From the IMG/VR virus record IMGVR_UViG_3300025115_000633, positions 1 to 62,627 of that record: a stretch of DNA of 62,627 nt. One strand, 5' to 3'. This document shows positions 41,531 to 49,304 of this stretch, one piece after another. This DNA comes from a virus. The stretch's first letter is position 1; each line of letters opens with the position of its first letter. Under the pieces are notes generated by a model, which worked only from the letters and a program-made list of their open reading frames with translations, was not told where the DNA came from and did not search any database. Position numbers and translations under genes: made by a program.

Positions 41531-42396
41531 GTTGCATGATATGCGTTTTCTCATATGAACGTTATGGACATTTGAAATTGTGCCTTCATTATCTTTCTAA
41601 GGCTATAGAGGGTATGGATTTCAAAGTAGTGGTTATGGATGATGGGAGCAAAGACGAGCGTATTCCTGGAATGTTGCACCAAAAGGTGGTGTCCAATGAA
41701 ATAGCCAGATTTATGACCAGTACTAATCCACGAACAGAGGATACCCAATCAAATAAAGCCGCCCGTATTGGGCTTCAGCGTCAGGCTGCGGTTGAGTATT
41801 TTCTTACTATCGGGACAGAACCGTATCTTTTTCTCATGGATGATGATATCATTCTAGGCAAAGGTGTTATACAGGAGGCCGTAGCTGATTTCGAGATGAT
41901 GAGGAATATAACGGACGCTAATCCTGGAGGGTTGTCGCTTCACGCAATGTTTGCCCATGATGGTTATAGATATTTTGGTCAGAATATTTTTTGCGAATGT
42001 AGATTCTCTGGCGAAGCCAATATGCTTCTGAGCAGGGACGGGCTACAGAAAACAGGGAACAAATTTAACGACCAGAAAAGTGGATTTGGGGATACGCAAA
42101 TTAAAGCTATACGGGATGCTGGCTTGAGATATTACACCCGCGTTCGTCCTCCTTATGCTGTTCAACATATAGGGATAGGGCTTGGCGGTTCAGTTATTCA
42201 TGCGGGGGTTGTTCGTCAGCCGAAATGGACATGCCACCCATATAGACATCTCTTCAAAGAAGACCAGGGCAAGCTTGTGTGTGTGCCGGGCTTTAACATA
42301 ATCAGATACACGGAGCTTCTGGGGCAGGTGGATCCTTCTCAGGCTCCTTTGGTTTATCTTGATAGGATTAAGGAGTTATCCAATGGAAGCGAGTAA
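41527..42396 (+). CDS. GT2-like glycosyltransferase
   Basis: A 289-aa protein: MICVFSYERYGHLKLCLHYL at the N-terminus, VVVMDDGSKDERIP at about 36-49 and LFLMDDDIILG at about 101-111 (acidic metal-binding run). ATGA overlap with the GT9 gene and AAGGAGG upstream, so radical SAM, GT9 and GT2 form one translational unit. Acceptor unknown. Confidence 0.82.
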   Translation: MSCMICVFSYERYGHLKLCLHYLSKAIEGMDFKVVVMDDGSKDERIPGMLHQKVVSNEIARFMTSTNPRTEDTQSNKAARIGLQRQAAVEYFLTIGTEPYLFLMDDDIILGKGVIQEAVADFEMMRNITDANPGGLSLHAMFAHDGYRYFGQNIFCECRFSGEANMLLSRDGLQKTGNKFNDQKSGFGDTQIKAIRDAGLRYYTRVRPPYAVQHIGIGLGGSVIHAGVVRQPKWTCHPYRHLFKEDQGKLVCVPGFNIIRYTELLGQVDPSQAPLVYLDRIKELSNGSE

Positions 42397-42889
42397 ATTC
42401 TTTGAGCATGTCTCTGAGCCGAAAGGTGCTTTCCGTTTAGAGGCAGTAGGCAAGGGCGGTGAACGGAAAGTGTTGGTTGACATCAATAATTTGATAGTCA
42501 AAAATTTTGCCACCCAGTGCTCATATCTCCTGGCAGGCGATGGGCTGAACGACAGATATATTAACCGTATAGGTTATGGTGTGGGCACGTCTGAGCCTTC
42601 GGTAGACGATTATGAGCTTACACGGTATGTACCTTATGGCGAGGAAGAGGGGGATCCGTATATCGCTGTGGCTACTGTGGACGATGTTCAGTTCCCCACG
42701 ACGTACAGCGTGAGGTTCCGGGCGACGGTGGAGGCTCCCGATTTTAACGGCGTGGAGTGGAGTGAAGCTGGGCTTATGACAGCTAACACTAGTCCTTATT
42801 TAATGTCTAGAGTAACTTTCCCGCCGCAGATGAAGTCCGAGTATTGGTCTTGGACGGCTGCGTGGACGATATATTGGATCCCAGCATAA
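42383..42889 (+). CDS. Tail-fibre-like protein, tandem copy 1
   Basis: A 168-aa beta-rich protein. ATG 42383 follows AAGGAG and overlaps the GT2 gene by 14 bases; ATG 42359 is inside that gene without a ribosome site. NNLIVKNFATQCSYLLAG, RIGYGVGTSEPS and VEWSEAGLMT have clear counterparts in the next gene. The pattern recalls fibre or collar domains found at the end of tail gene blocks. Confidence 0.65.
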   Translation: MEASKFFEHVSEPKGAFRLEAVGKGGERKVLVDINNLIVKNFATQCSYLLAGDGLNDRYINRIGYGVGTSEPSVDDYELTRYVPYGEEEGDPYIAVATVDDVQFPTTYSVRFRATVEAPDFNGVEWSEAGLMTANTSPYLMSRVTFPPQMKSEYWSWTAAWTIYWIPA

Positions 42890-42899
42890 GGAGTGAAAA

Positions 42900-43346
42900 A
42901 TGAAGGGTTTAGTTGAAATTCAGAAAATGAACAGGGACGGTGAGGTTGTTGATGAACGGAAGATAACTAATCTGGTGGTTTCAGGAGCATACGTCAATCT
43001 AGCCCGCCTGCTGGCAGGTCCGGAGCATAATCTTAACCGTGAAATCACCCAGATGCAGTTTGGGACGGGAAGCATGTCGCCGGCAATCACCGACACTCGT
43101 CTTCAGCTACCAATTACCCCCGTTAAGACGATTCAGTCGGTGGACATATTTTATGCAGAGTTTTCAGTAAGCTTCAGGGCATTCTTGCTTGCAGAAGAAG
43201 GCAATGGGTTCTCTATATCGGAAGCTGGGCTGATAACCGATTCAAGAGTCCTGATTGCTAGATGCGGGTTCTCCGGTTTAGAGAAGACTTCAGACTATAT
43301 TCTAGGGTTTACCTGGACTATTGTAACTGGCGAGTTCGATTACTAA
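42900..43346 (+). CDS. Tail-fibre-like protein, tandem copy 2
   Basis: A 148-aa paralog of the preceding protein: TNLVVSGAYVNLARLLAG, QMQFGTGSMSPA, FSISEAGLITDSRVL and FTWTIVTGE align with it. AAGGAG precedes ATG 42900. Last gene of the structural region; a host-like promoter begins 11 bases after its stop. Confidence 0.65.
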   Translation: MKGLVEIQKMNRDGEVVDERKITNLVVSGAYVNLARLLAGPEHNLNREITQMQFGTGSMSPAITDTRLQLPITPVKTIQSVDIFYAEFSVSFRAFLLAEEGNGFSISEAGLITDSRVLIARCGFSGLEKTSDYILGFTWTIVTGEFDY

Positions 43347-43356
43347 AAAATATTTC

Positions 43357-43385
43357 TTGACAGTGGCCTTTTAAGACTGTATACT
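43357..43385 (+). promoter_or_regulatory. Sigma-70-type promoter
   Basis: TTGACA 43357-43362, 17-base spacer, TATACT 43380-43385. This is a near-perfect host-type promoter, unlike the GTTTAA-N12 family used elsewhere here. Transcription would start close to 43392, exactly at the first base of a long stem in the leader RNA. Confidence 0.85.
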
Positions 43386-43391
43386 AGAGAT

Positions 43392-43486
43392 GTGGTTGAT
43401 GCTCACTGTCAAATGAAAAATTTCCGAGTGGCGCAAAAGACCTTTCTTAGCAGAGTGTCAACCACCTTTGTGCCACTCGGTTTTTT
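43392..43486 (+). ncRNA. Bistable leader RNA / small RNA with terminator
   Basis: About 95 nt from the predicted start to a T6 tract (43481-43486). Stem A pairs 43392-43404 with 43453-43465 (13 pairs, two G-U). Stem B pairs 43424-43437 with 43467-43480 (14 pairs, one G-U) and runs into T6, an intrinsic terminator. A-prime lies inside the loop of B, and only one base separates A-prime from B-prime, so the stems should exclude each other. AAGGAG of the next gene (43487-43492) begins right after the T-run. It looks like an attenuator or a stable small RNA; no known family recognised. Confidence 0.7.
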
Positions 43487-43500
43487 AAGGAGAGTCGGAT

Positions 43501-43929
43501 ATGAATATGAAGAGAGAAATACCAGCACATGTTGGTACACCTGAGATCTGGTTTAATCACCATGATCACACAACTGAAGAAATGAAAAAGCTATTAAGCA
43601 AAAGAAAAATAGATCCATTTCGATCGTGCAGAGTAACTCGTGACATGCCGATAGATAGGATATTTTATCGCAGGACTCTTCTGATTGTCCCGCACCTCGC
43701 CGGTATATGGAGAACCTCGTGGCGGGATCCAGAGGTTCGAGAAGCGATGGAGCGGAGCCTTGCTCTGGTCGGCGACCAAATAGGTGTTACGGACATCCAC
43801 ATCTATAGCAAGGGTCCGAAGTTCGCTTTCACTTGGAAGGTGAATGGCACTACATACAGGACTAGGGTTATGCCCAATACAGTCCAGTATGACAGGAAGA
43901 TAGAAACCAAGAAGCCGATAAAAGCTTAA
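43501..43929 (+). CDS. Hypothetical protein controlled by the leader RNA
   Basis: A 142-aa basic protein (many R, K, H) with HHDHTTEEMKKLLSKRK near the start and RTRVMPNTVQYDRK near the end. No family recognised. Its ribosome site AAGGAG follows the leader terminator directly, so expression should depend on read-through or on translation from a processed RNA. First gene of the replication region. Confidence 0.65.
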   Translation: MNMKREIPAHVGTPEIWFNHHDHTTEEMKKLLSKRKIDPFRSCRVTRDMPIDRIFYRRTLLIVPHLAGIWRTSWRDPEVREAMERSLALVGDQIGVTDIHIYSKGPKFAFTWKVNGTTYRTRVMPNTVQYDRKIETKKPIKA

Positions 43930-43940
43930 AATTTGGCGAG

Positions 43941-43964
43941 GTTTAACGCCCCGTCCGGTATAAT
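43941..43964 (+). promoter_or_regulatory. Phage promoter, GTTTAA-N12-TATAAT family
   Basis: GTTTAA 43941-43946 and TATAAT 43959-43964 with a 12-base spacer CGCCCCGTCCGG identical to that at 61421-61432. The -10 box is 40 bases before ATG 44005. Confidence 0.75.
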
Positions 43965-44004
43965 GCTTTTACGGAGAACAATAATTTCAGTAAGGAGAAT
44001 TGAA

Positions 44005-45027
44005 ATGGGTGCACCTGAATTGAAGGCTTTCGATGATGCGAGAACGGAAATCGAAACTTTGGCTATCCGTTCATTTGAGTGTGAACCATCAAAACTTGAA
44101 CTGGCGACAGAGGTGTCGTCAACTGCGACGACTTTGACCATCGCTGGTGTAAGGGGCAGGGATGTTCAGCCTGCCAAAATGAGTAACCATCTAGTTCTTC
44201 GGCGAGTCGAAAAATTTATGGGCATCAGCCCATCACTAATCAAAGAGTTTTACGACGACAAAGACCTTTTGAGAGCGATTTTCAAACACACACTGTCTCA
44301 CAGAGATAATGACCAAGTGCGGTTCATTTGCCGTGGAAACGAGGTTATCGACATAACCGACACTCAAAAGCCGTTTGTGTCTCCATTAACGTCGTTTGAC
44401 ATGGTGGCCGACATTTTGGGAAAGAACATCTTCGGCATCTCACGTTGCGGTGTCGGGTACGGGACTGACGGCTTCGAGGCTGAGTTTGTGACTCAGGTGA
44501 ACAACGCCCCGAAGAAAGACAAGGGCGACCTGTCTTATGCCGGCATCTATTTCCATAGCGATGGAGAGATGTTGGTTGAACCTTTCGTGTACCGTCTTGT
44601 CTGTAGCAACGGGGCTATTCGCAGGTCATCTGTGATGCGGCTGTATGATAGCACCGAGAGCTACATGAAGTCTCTTGGTTCGGCTGTGTCGGTTGAGGTC
44701 GTGGAGAGCCAGAAGATGCTCGAGAGGTTTATCAAGAGTGCAGAGATTCCCGTAACCGACCCTGTTCGGCTTATTACGGCTGAGGGCAGACGTAGCGGGC
44801 TGCCTGACCACGCAGTTCGAGGGTTCATTGAGTCAGTTCCTGCTATGGGCAGGGATGTAACTATGTATGATGTCGTCAATATGTTCACTTCAGCGGCCAA
44901 TGAGCAGAATTCGAGGACTGCCAGAATGAAGCTGCAAAAGGCAGGTGGCGGACTGACAAATGATTCTGACCATTATAATCATTGTGTGGAATGCGGTCAG
45001 TTGCTTTATGTAAAACATCACAATTAA
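44005..45027 (+). CDS. DUF932-like phage protein
   Basis: A 340-aa protein starting at ATG 44005 (TAAGGAG upstream); an in-frame ATG at 43933 lies before the promoter and cannot be used from it. VYRLVCSNGAIRRSSVMRLY at about 215-235 resembles the R..CtNG element of DUF932/phage-plasmid proteins of unknown function. The end has CVECGQLLY, a half zinc site. Immediate position after a phage promoter suggests a middle-stage product. Confidence 0.6.
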   Translation: MGAPELKAFDDARTEIETLAIRSFECEPSKLELATEVSSTATTLTIAGVRGRDVQPAKMSNHLVLRRVEKFMGISPSLIKEFYDDKDLLRAIFKHTLSHRDNDQVRFICRGNEVIDITDTQKPFVSPLTSFDMVADILGKNIFGISRCGVGYGTDGFEAEFVTQVNNAPKKDKGDLSYAGIYFHSDGEMLVEPFVYRLVCSNGAIRRSSVMRLYDSTESYMKSLGSAVSVEVVESQKMLERFIKSAEIPVTDPVRLITAEGRRSGLPDHAVRGFIESVPAMGRDVTMYDVVNMFTSAANEQNSRTARMKLQKAGGGLTNDSDHYNHCVECGQLLYVKHHN

Positions 45028-45042
45028 GGCGTTTAGACGTAC

Positions 45043-45064
45043 GGCGGGAATTCCCGTCCCTTTT
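45043..45064 (+). terminator. Short terminator-like hairpin
   Basis: GGCGGG / CCCGTC stem (one G-T pair) with AATT loop, then CC and TTTT, 16 bases after the preceding stop. Weak T-run; may be partial. Confidence 0.5.
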
Positions 45065-45092
45065 GAAAACTTTACCAGAAGAGGGGTAAACG

Positions 45093-45698
45093 ATGAAAAC
45101 TAATTTGTCTCCTGAAACCATTACCGAAATGTATACGCAATTCGAGGCTATGATGTGGTCATATACGGAGAAAGCGTGGACGGCTGTCCGTAAACCTTGC
45201 TATTATAGTAAGGAAGACCTCTTTCAGGAAGCGAACATCATATTCATGGAAGCGGTGAAGAAGTACATGCCCTCAAAGGGCTCGTTCTCCACCCTTCTTT
45301 CTCGCAAGCTGCATAATCGGTTTGCGTGGATTGTGGTGAAAAGTTACGGATATAATGATCTCAATCCCGCCGAATTGACTGGACAGGAGGTAGAAATTAG
45401 GGGGCGCACGTCCCCTGAATACTCAAAGGAAATAACCATAGAGGATATTAACCTTGTGGGCAGTATTTCTGCTGAGGCTAGGGAGTTAATTAATCTCGTG
45501 CTCTCTCCTCCGACTGACCTGCTCGAAATGATGCTCCAGCATGAGGCGAAGGCGGATGCTGAGGTTACAAAAACAGGCAACCGTGCAAAGGCAACGCAAA
45601 AACATCGGCTGAGTCCAGTGTTGAGAGAATATATGGGGCTTACGCCTCGTCAGTATACGCATTTACGTAAAGAGATTCTCGCAAAAGTGGCTGTGTGA
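45093..45698 (+). CDS. Sigma-70-like RNA polymerase factor
   Basis: A 201-aa protein. SKEDLFQEANIIFMEAVKKY and MPSKGSFSTLLSRKLHNRF at about 39-77 resemble sigma region 2.1-2.2 (DL.QEg.i.l.eAv..f....g..FstYl...i...). The C-terminal LTPRQYTHLRKEILAK could be a region 4-like helix pair. GAGGGGTAAACG precedes ATG 45093. A phage sigma of this type (like T4 gp55) could recognise the window's repeated promoter; that link is inference. Confidence 0.7.
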   Translation: MKTNLSPETITEMYTQFEAMMWSYTEKAWTAVRKPCYYSKEDLFQEANIIFMEAVKKYMPSKGSFSTLLSRKLHNRFAWIVVKSYGYNDLNPAELTGQEVEIRGRTSPEYSKEITIEDINLVGSISAEARELINLVLSPPTDLLEMMLQHEAKADAEVTKTGNRAKATQKHRLSPVLREYMGLTPRQYTHLRKEILAKVAV

Positions 45699-45709
45699 AA
45701 CTTGGCGAG

Positions 45710-45733
45710 GTTTAATATCTCGTCCGGTATAAT
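45710..45733 (+). promoter_or_regulatory. Phage promoter, GTTTAA-N12-TATAAT family
   Basis: GTTTAA 45710-45715, TATAAT 45728-45733, 12-base spacer ending CGTCCGG. Preceded by CTTGGCGAG as at 43941 (TTTGGCGAG). ATG 45749 is 15 bases downstream with GGAGG between. Confidence 0.75.
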
Positions 45734-45748
45734 GCTCTTGGAGGAAAT

Positions 45749-46198
45749 ATGAAAGCCGAAGAGAGACAGGGCATTTATTCCACTTTGAGAGATAGGGTCA
45801 AAATTGACCAAATCCACCTCACAAAAGAATGTTCCGAGCATCCGGAATTGTTTGCCTTGGTATGCGATCTCATTGTTAATACTGAGGTTGAGCTTAGTTT
45901 AGCCGAGCGTGAATTGAGCCGTGTAAAGGGTACGGCTCTGCTACGGGCACTCAAATCGGTGCAAAGCACTGGGTGCAAATCAGCAGAACGTTCCAAAGTG
46001 CTTCAAGCGATTACAGATGAAGATCCAGATGTGCTTGTGGCAGAGGATATTGTTTTGACTATAAAAACCGAACTCAGCAAATATCATCGTCTTTATGAGG
46101 TGTTCAGGGCGCGTAAGGACATGTTAACAGAGGTTAGCCGTCGTGATATGGATACCGTATTTCAAGATCGTTGGCAGAAAAGGAGGGTAGAACAATGA
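45749..46198 (+). CDS. Hypothetical protein
   Basis: A 149-aa helical protein, first in a unit that leads to the DNA polymerase. Coiled-coil-like region about 45-130. GGAGG precedes ATG 45749. No family recognised; may act in replication by context. Confidence 0.65.
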   Translation: MKAEERQGIYSTLRDRVKIDQIHLTKECSEHPELFALVCDLIVNTEVELSLAERELSRVKGTALLRALKSVQSTGCKSAERSKVLQAITDEDPDVLVAEDIVLTIKTELSKYHRLYEVFRARKDMLTEVSRRDMDTVFQDRWQKRRVEQ

Positions 46199-46473
46199 CC
46201 GAACCAGAAAGAATAGGTTACAACATCGGAATTTTGGTTGCCGAGAAATTGCCAGATAAATACATGGTGAGCAAAGACAGGTTTATCCTGGCGGCAAAAG
46301 AACTAGAATGCAAAATGGCAGGGGATGGACAGCTACCGAGTGAGTATAACTGCAATCGTTTATTAGGTACAAATGTAAAGGCTACCCAATATTTCAAAGG
46401 TATGGAAGACGGTATCGCTGAGGTGTGGAAAAGGAAATCCGATGCTGCCAAGCAAAAAAAACCTACTGTTTGA
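46195..46473 (+). CDS. Hypothetical protein, 92 aa
   Basis: ATG 46195 overlaps the previous stop with AAGGAGGG upstream (an in-frame ATG at 46171 lies inside the previous gene). Small helical protein ending KRKSDAAKQKKPTV. It overlaps the polymerase gene start by 32 bases. Unrecognised. Confidence 0.65.
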   Translation: MTEPERIGYNIGILVAEKLPDKYMVSKDRFILAAKELECKMAGDGQLPSEYNCNRLLGTNVKATQYFKGMEDGIAEVWKRKSDAAKQKKPTV

Positions 46474-49075
46474 GTTGGAAGAACCTAAAGACGGAGCGAC
46501 CGAAGAGCCAAAGAAGGAAGTTAAGAAGCGGAAGCCGAAAGTGGCAGAGCTGCCGCCTAACACTCCTGAAGGCATAACGGAAGAGTGTGTCAAGTGTTTA
46601 GCTTATCCTTGCTGCAATTCCCCTTTCATGAATCCTTATGGTAAAAATGAGCTGGGGGTAGTTTTGGTAGGGGATTGTCCTAGTGCCGAGGATGACAGAC
46701 GTGGCAGGCCATTTATGGGGAATGACGGGGAAGAGTTGTCGCTTATTTTACGGTCAATGGGTCTCGATGTGGGCAGGGACTTCCTGCGGCTTAATGTAAT
46801 GCAGTGTTTTCCTGCTAACGGGGAATTCAAGAAAGTTTCGGCGAATAAATGTAAGCATCGTTGGCATAAACAAATATTAGACTCGAAACCTCAACTCATA
46901 ATAATGCTGGGTGGCGATGCCTGGAAGTTGGTGGGCGACCCGCCATTACCTCTTAGCGGACATCCTCCAAACATCACAAGTGTCAGAGGACGGGTATTTC
47001 CTTTACGGCAATATGGGTGTTGGGGTTTAGCTACGTTGCATCCGCGAGAAATATTCAAATCTTTAGATAATAAACGTGATCCTAATTTGCATAAAGAGAT
47101 TACGGATTTGGTGACAAAAGACTTATGGCGAGGTTTTGAACATCTTGGAAAACCCTTGCCGGAACTTCCTAACCCAAAAGACTATATGGTTATGCGGACA
47201 GTAGAAGAAGTTCTGAACTTAGAAAAAGCGTTGTTTGACGACGATAGGCCTGTTAGTGTCGATTATGAAACTAATCAGGCTGACCCTTATGGACCTAATC
47301 CTCCTCAGATTCTATTTCTTTCTGTGGCGATAATGGGGGCAGAACATTTTTCTTTTATTATACCTCTTGACCACAAAGAGCATACGTGGTTGCCTGAAGA
47401 ACGTCTTGAGGTTGTTCGAATTATTACACGGATAATGAGCAAAGAGAAAAAAAAGATTGTCCAGAACGTTAGTTTTGAGATGATGTGGACGGAGATCTAT
47501 TTTGGTGTCCCGTTTGAAAATTACATATATGATACAATGTTGGGTGCCCATGTTATCGATAGCCGTAAAGGAACGACAAGCCTGGCTTTTCAGGTATTTG
47601 AACTTAATGGAGACAAATATAAGGAAAAAGTTGACAGGCTGAACCTTGCTGATACGTCACTTGAAGTTGCGGCAGAATACGGGGGGTTGGATGCCCGATA
47701 TCCTTTAATGCTGACTCAGGCACATGAACAAAAAATGGAGGCCGAGCCTTTTATTAAGGAGGGGTATAAACTTTGTCATGATTCAATCCGAACACTTACT
47801 GAAATGGAAATGACCGGCATTCGTGCTGATCGGGAGGCTTTGCAGGAGCTTAAAGAGGATTGTGCCAAAGAAATTCAGGCTATCGAAGAATGGGTTTATG
47901 GCTCTGAGCCCTTTCAAAAATATATATCTTTAACAGGAAAAACCCCCAATTTCGCGCATGTGTGTGTCAATAAGGTTTTGTTCGACATAATGAACCTCCC
48001 AAAATCGAAACGTACAACCAGAGCTGGAAATCCTGAAGTCGGGCAGGACGCTCTAGCTGAAATGGCAAATGAGATGAAGCCAGACACATTTGAGTGGGAG
48101 CTGGTTAAAAAGATTGCCAGAGGTTCACGCCTTACCAAACTGATGTCTAATTTTATTCAACGGTTTGAAGCATCTATCCACCCAGATGGCCGGTTTCATC
48201 CTGGTTTTCTAATGCATGTTGTGGAAACATACCGTAGTAGTTCGACGAATCCGAGTTTTCATAACCTGCCAAAACATGACCCCTATACGTTGAAGTTCAG
48301 GAAAGTGATAGCCGCTGATCCAGGGTATTTGCTCGTTTCTGGCGACTTTTCAGCGGCAGAAGTGCGGTGTCTTGCGATGAGAAGCAAAGACCCCACGCTG
48401 GTGAAATACATGAAAACCGGCTATGACATGCATAAAGAATGGGCTGCAAAAGGGTTAAAGTTGCCTCTTGACCAGATTAAAAAGGAACTGAGGCAGATAT
48501 TCAAGAATAAGCTCGTTTTTCCTTGGTATTACGGGGCGACGGTAGGCACAGTGTTGCGGGGCTTAAGGGATGGGGCGGTCGAGTTATCAGATATTTCAGG
48601 AATGGCTACTGAGATTCAACGCCTTCGCACCATAACCTACGAGGAAGTTTTGCAGATGGAGAAGTTGTTTTGGCGGGAGTTTGCGGGTGTGCACAAGTGG
48701 CAAAAAAAGGTGTGGACAGAATACAAAGCTACCGGATATGCTGAGCTGGCTTCGGGGTTTAGACGACGAGGTCCACTTGAGTATAACGAATTGATTTCTA
48801 CGGTTATTCAGGGTCCTACTTTCCATATAGTTCTAAAAGGGTTATGCGAGACCCGTAATCGATTGGTGGACGAAAAGCTTAAAGCTAAGCCCGTTATAGA
48901 GGTTCATGACGATGGTTTGTTTCTCGTTCCCGAGGATGAAGTATCTAAATTTTTAAGTATTGCTGATGAAGAATTTACGAAAAAGCGGTACGATTGGCAG
49001 GGGGATGTGCCTATGAACGTGAAATGGGGAAAGGGTAAAAATTGGTATGAAATGGAAGATATTGAACTTTCTTGA
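46442..49075 (+). CDS. Uracil-DNA glycosylase / family A DNA polymerase fusion
   Basis: An 877-aa replication enzyme. Residues about 45-245 resemble family 4-type uracil-DNA glycosylases: CVKCLAYPCC, VVLVGDCPSAEDD and GRPFMGNDGEEL, LNVMQCFP, and ATLHPREIF with the HP element. Residues about 262-430 are a 3'-5' exonuclease (SVDYETN, then QNVSFEMMW where Glu stands for the usual Asp, then YGGLDARYPL). Residues about 450-877 are a PolA core: motif A SGDFSAAEVR (Asp 635), motif B around 685-700 (KLVFPWYYGAT), motif C EVHDDG (Asp 823). The glycosylase may check template uracil or be inactive and structural. Confidence 0.9.
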   Translation: MLPSKKNLLFELEEPKDGATEEPKKEVKKRKPKVAELPPNTPEGITEECVKCLAYPCCNSPFMNPYGKNELGVVLVGDCPSAEDDRRGRPFMGNDGEELSLILRSMGLDVGRDFLRLNVMQCFPANGEFKKVSANKCKHRWHKQILDSKPQLIIMLGGDAWKLVGDPPLPLSGHPPNITSVRGRVFPLRQYGCWGLATLHPREIFKSLDNKRDPNLHKEITDLVTKDLWRGFEHLGKPLPELPNPKDYMVMRTVEEVLNLEKALFDDDRPVSVDYETNQADPYGPNPPQILFLSVAIMGAEHFSFIIPLDHKEHTWLPEERLEVVRIITRIMSKEKKKIVQNVSFEMMWTEIYFGVPFENYIYDTMLGAHVIDSRKGTTSLAFQVFELNGDKYKEKVDRLNLADTSLEVAAEYGGLDARYPLMLTQAHEQKMEAEPFIKEGYKLCHDSIRTLTEMEMTGIRADREALQELKEDCAKEIQAIEEWVYGSEPFQKYISLTGKTPNFAHVCVNKVLFDIMNLPKSKRTTRAGNPEVGQDALAEMANEMKPDTFEWELVKKIARGSRLTKLMSNFIQRFEASIHPDGRFHPGFLMHVVETYRSSSTNPSFHNLPKHDPYTLKFRKVIAADPGYLLVSGDFSAAEVRCLAMRSKDPTLVKYMKTGYDMHKEWAAKGLKLPLDQIKKELRQIFKNKLVFPWYYGATVGTVLRGLRDGAVELSDISGMATEIQRLRTITYEEVLQMEKLFWREFAGVHKWQKKVWTEYKATGYAELASGFRRRGPLEYNELISTVIQGPTFHIVLKGLCETRNRLVDEKLKAKPVIEVHDDGLFLVPEDEVSKFLSIADEEFTKKRYDWQGDVPMNVKWGKGKNWYEMEDIELS

Positions 49076-49078
49076 GAA

Positions 49079-49102
49079 GTTTAACCTGTCGCCCGGTATA
49101 AT
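49079..49102 (+). promoter_or_regulatory. Phage promoter, GTTTAA-N12-TATAAT family
   Basis: GTTTAA 49079-49084 and TATAAT 49097-49102, 12-base spacer ending CGCCCGG. Begins four bases after the polymerase stop and drives the small membrane protein, SSB and RecA genes. Confidence 0.75.
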
Positions 49103-49123
49103 ACCTATGAAAGGAAAATTTGT

Positions 49124-49291
49124 ATGCACAGCTTTTTACTTGGGCTACTTTTAGTTATTGGGCTGGTCGTCGCAGTCCTGATAGTTGCAGTGGTTGTCTA
49201 TATTTTGGCAAAGGCTGTAACTGCGGGCATACTGTCGGCGACCAGATATTACAAACAAAAGGACGAGAGTAAACGTCCGTCTCATTTTTGA
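49124..49291 (+). CDS. Small membrane protein, 55 aa
   Basis: ATG 49124 follows AAAGGAAAA and the phage promoter. Residues 4-36 form one long hydrophobic segment (LLGLLLVIGLVVAVLIVAVV), followed by a charged tail (YYKQKDESKRPSHF). The other frame at 49107 gives only 16 codons. A tiny membrane protein first in a strong unit ahead of SSB is odd; it may act on the host membrane. Confidence 0.7.
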   Translation: MHSFLLGLLLVIGLVVAVLIVAVVVYILAKAVTAGILSATRYYKQKDESKRPSHF

Positions 49292-49304
49292 AAAGGAGAG
49301 AAGT

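Noticed and set aside
43392-43486. Leader RNA as a tRNA
   Set aside because: No cloverleaf, no T-loop consensus and no CCA-type acceptor; the two long stems are incompatible with a tRNA fold.
43392-43486. Leader RNA as a compact H-type pseudoknot
   Set aside because: Only one base links A-prime to B-prime, too short to span a 13-bp stem, so full simultaneous pairing is unlikely; a switch is preferred.
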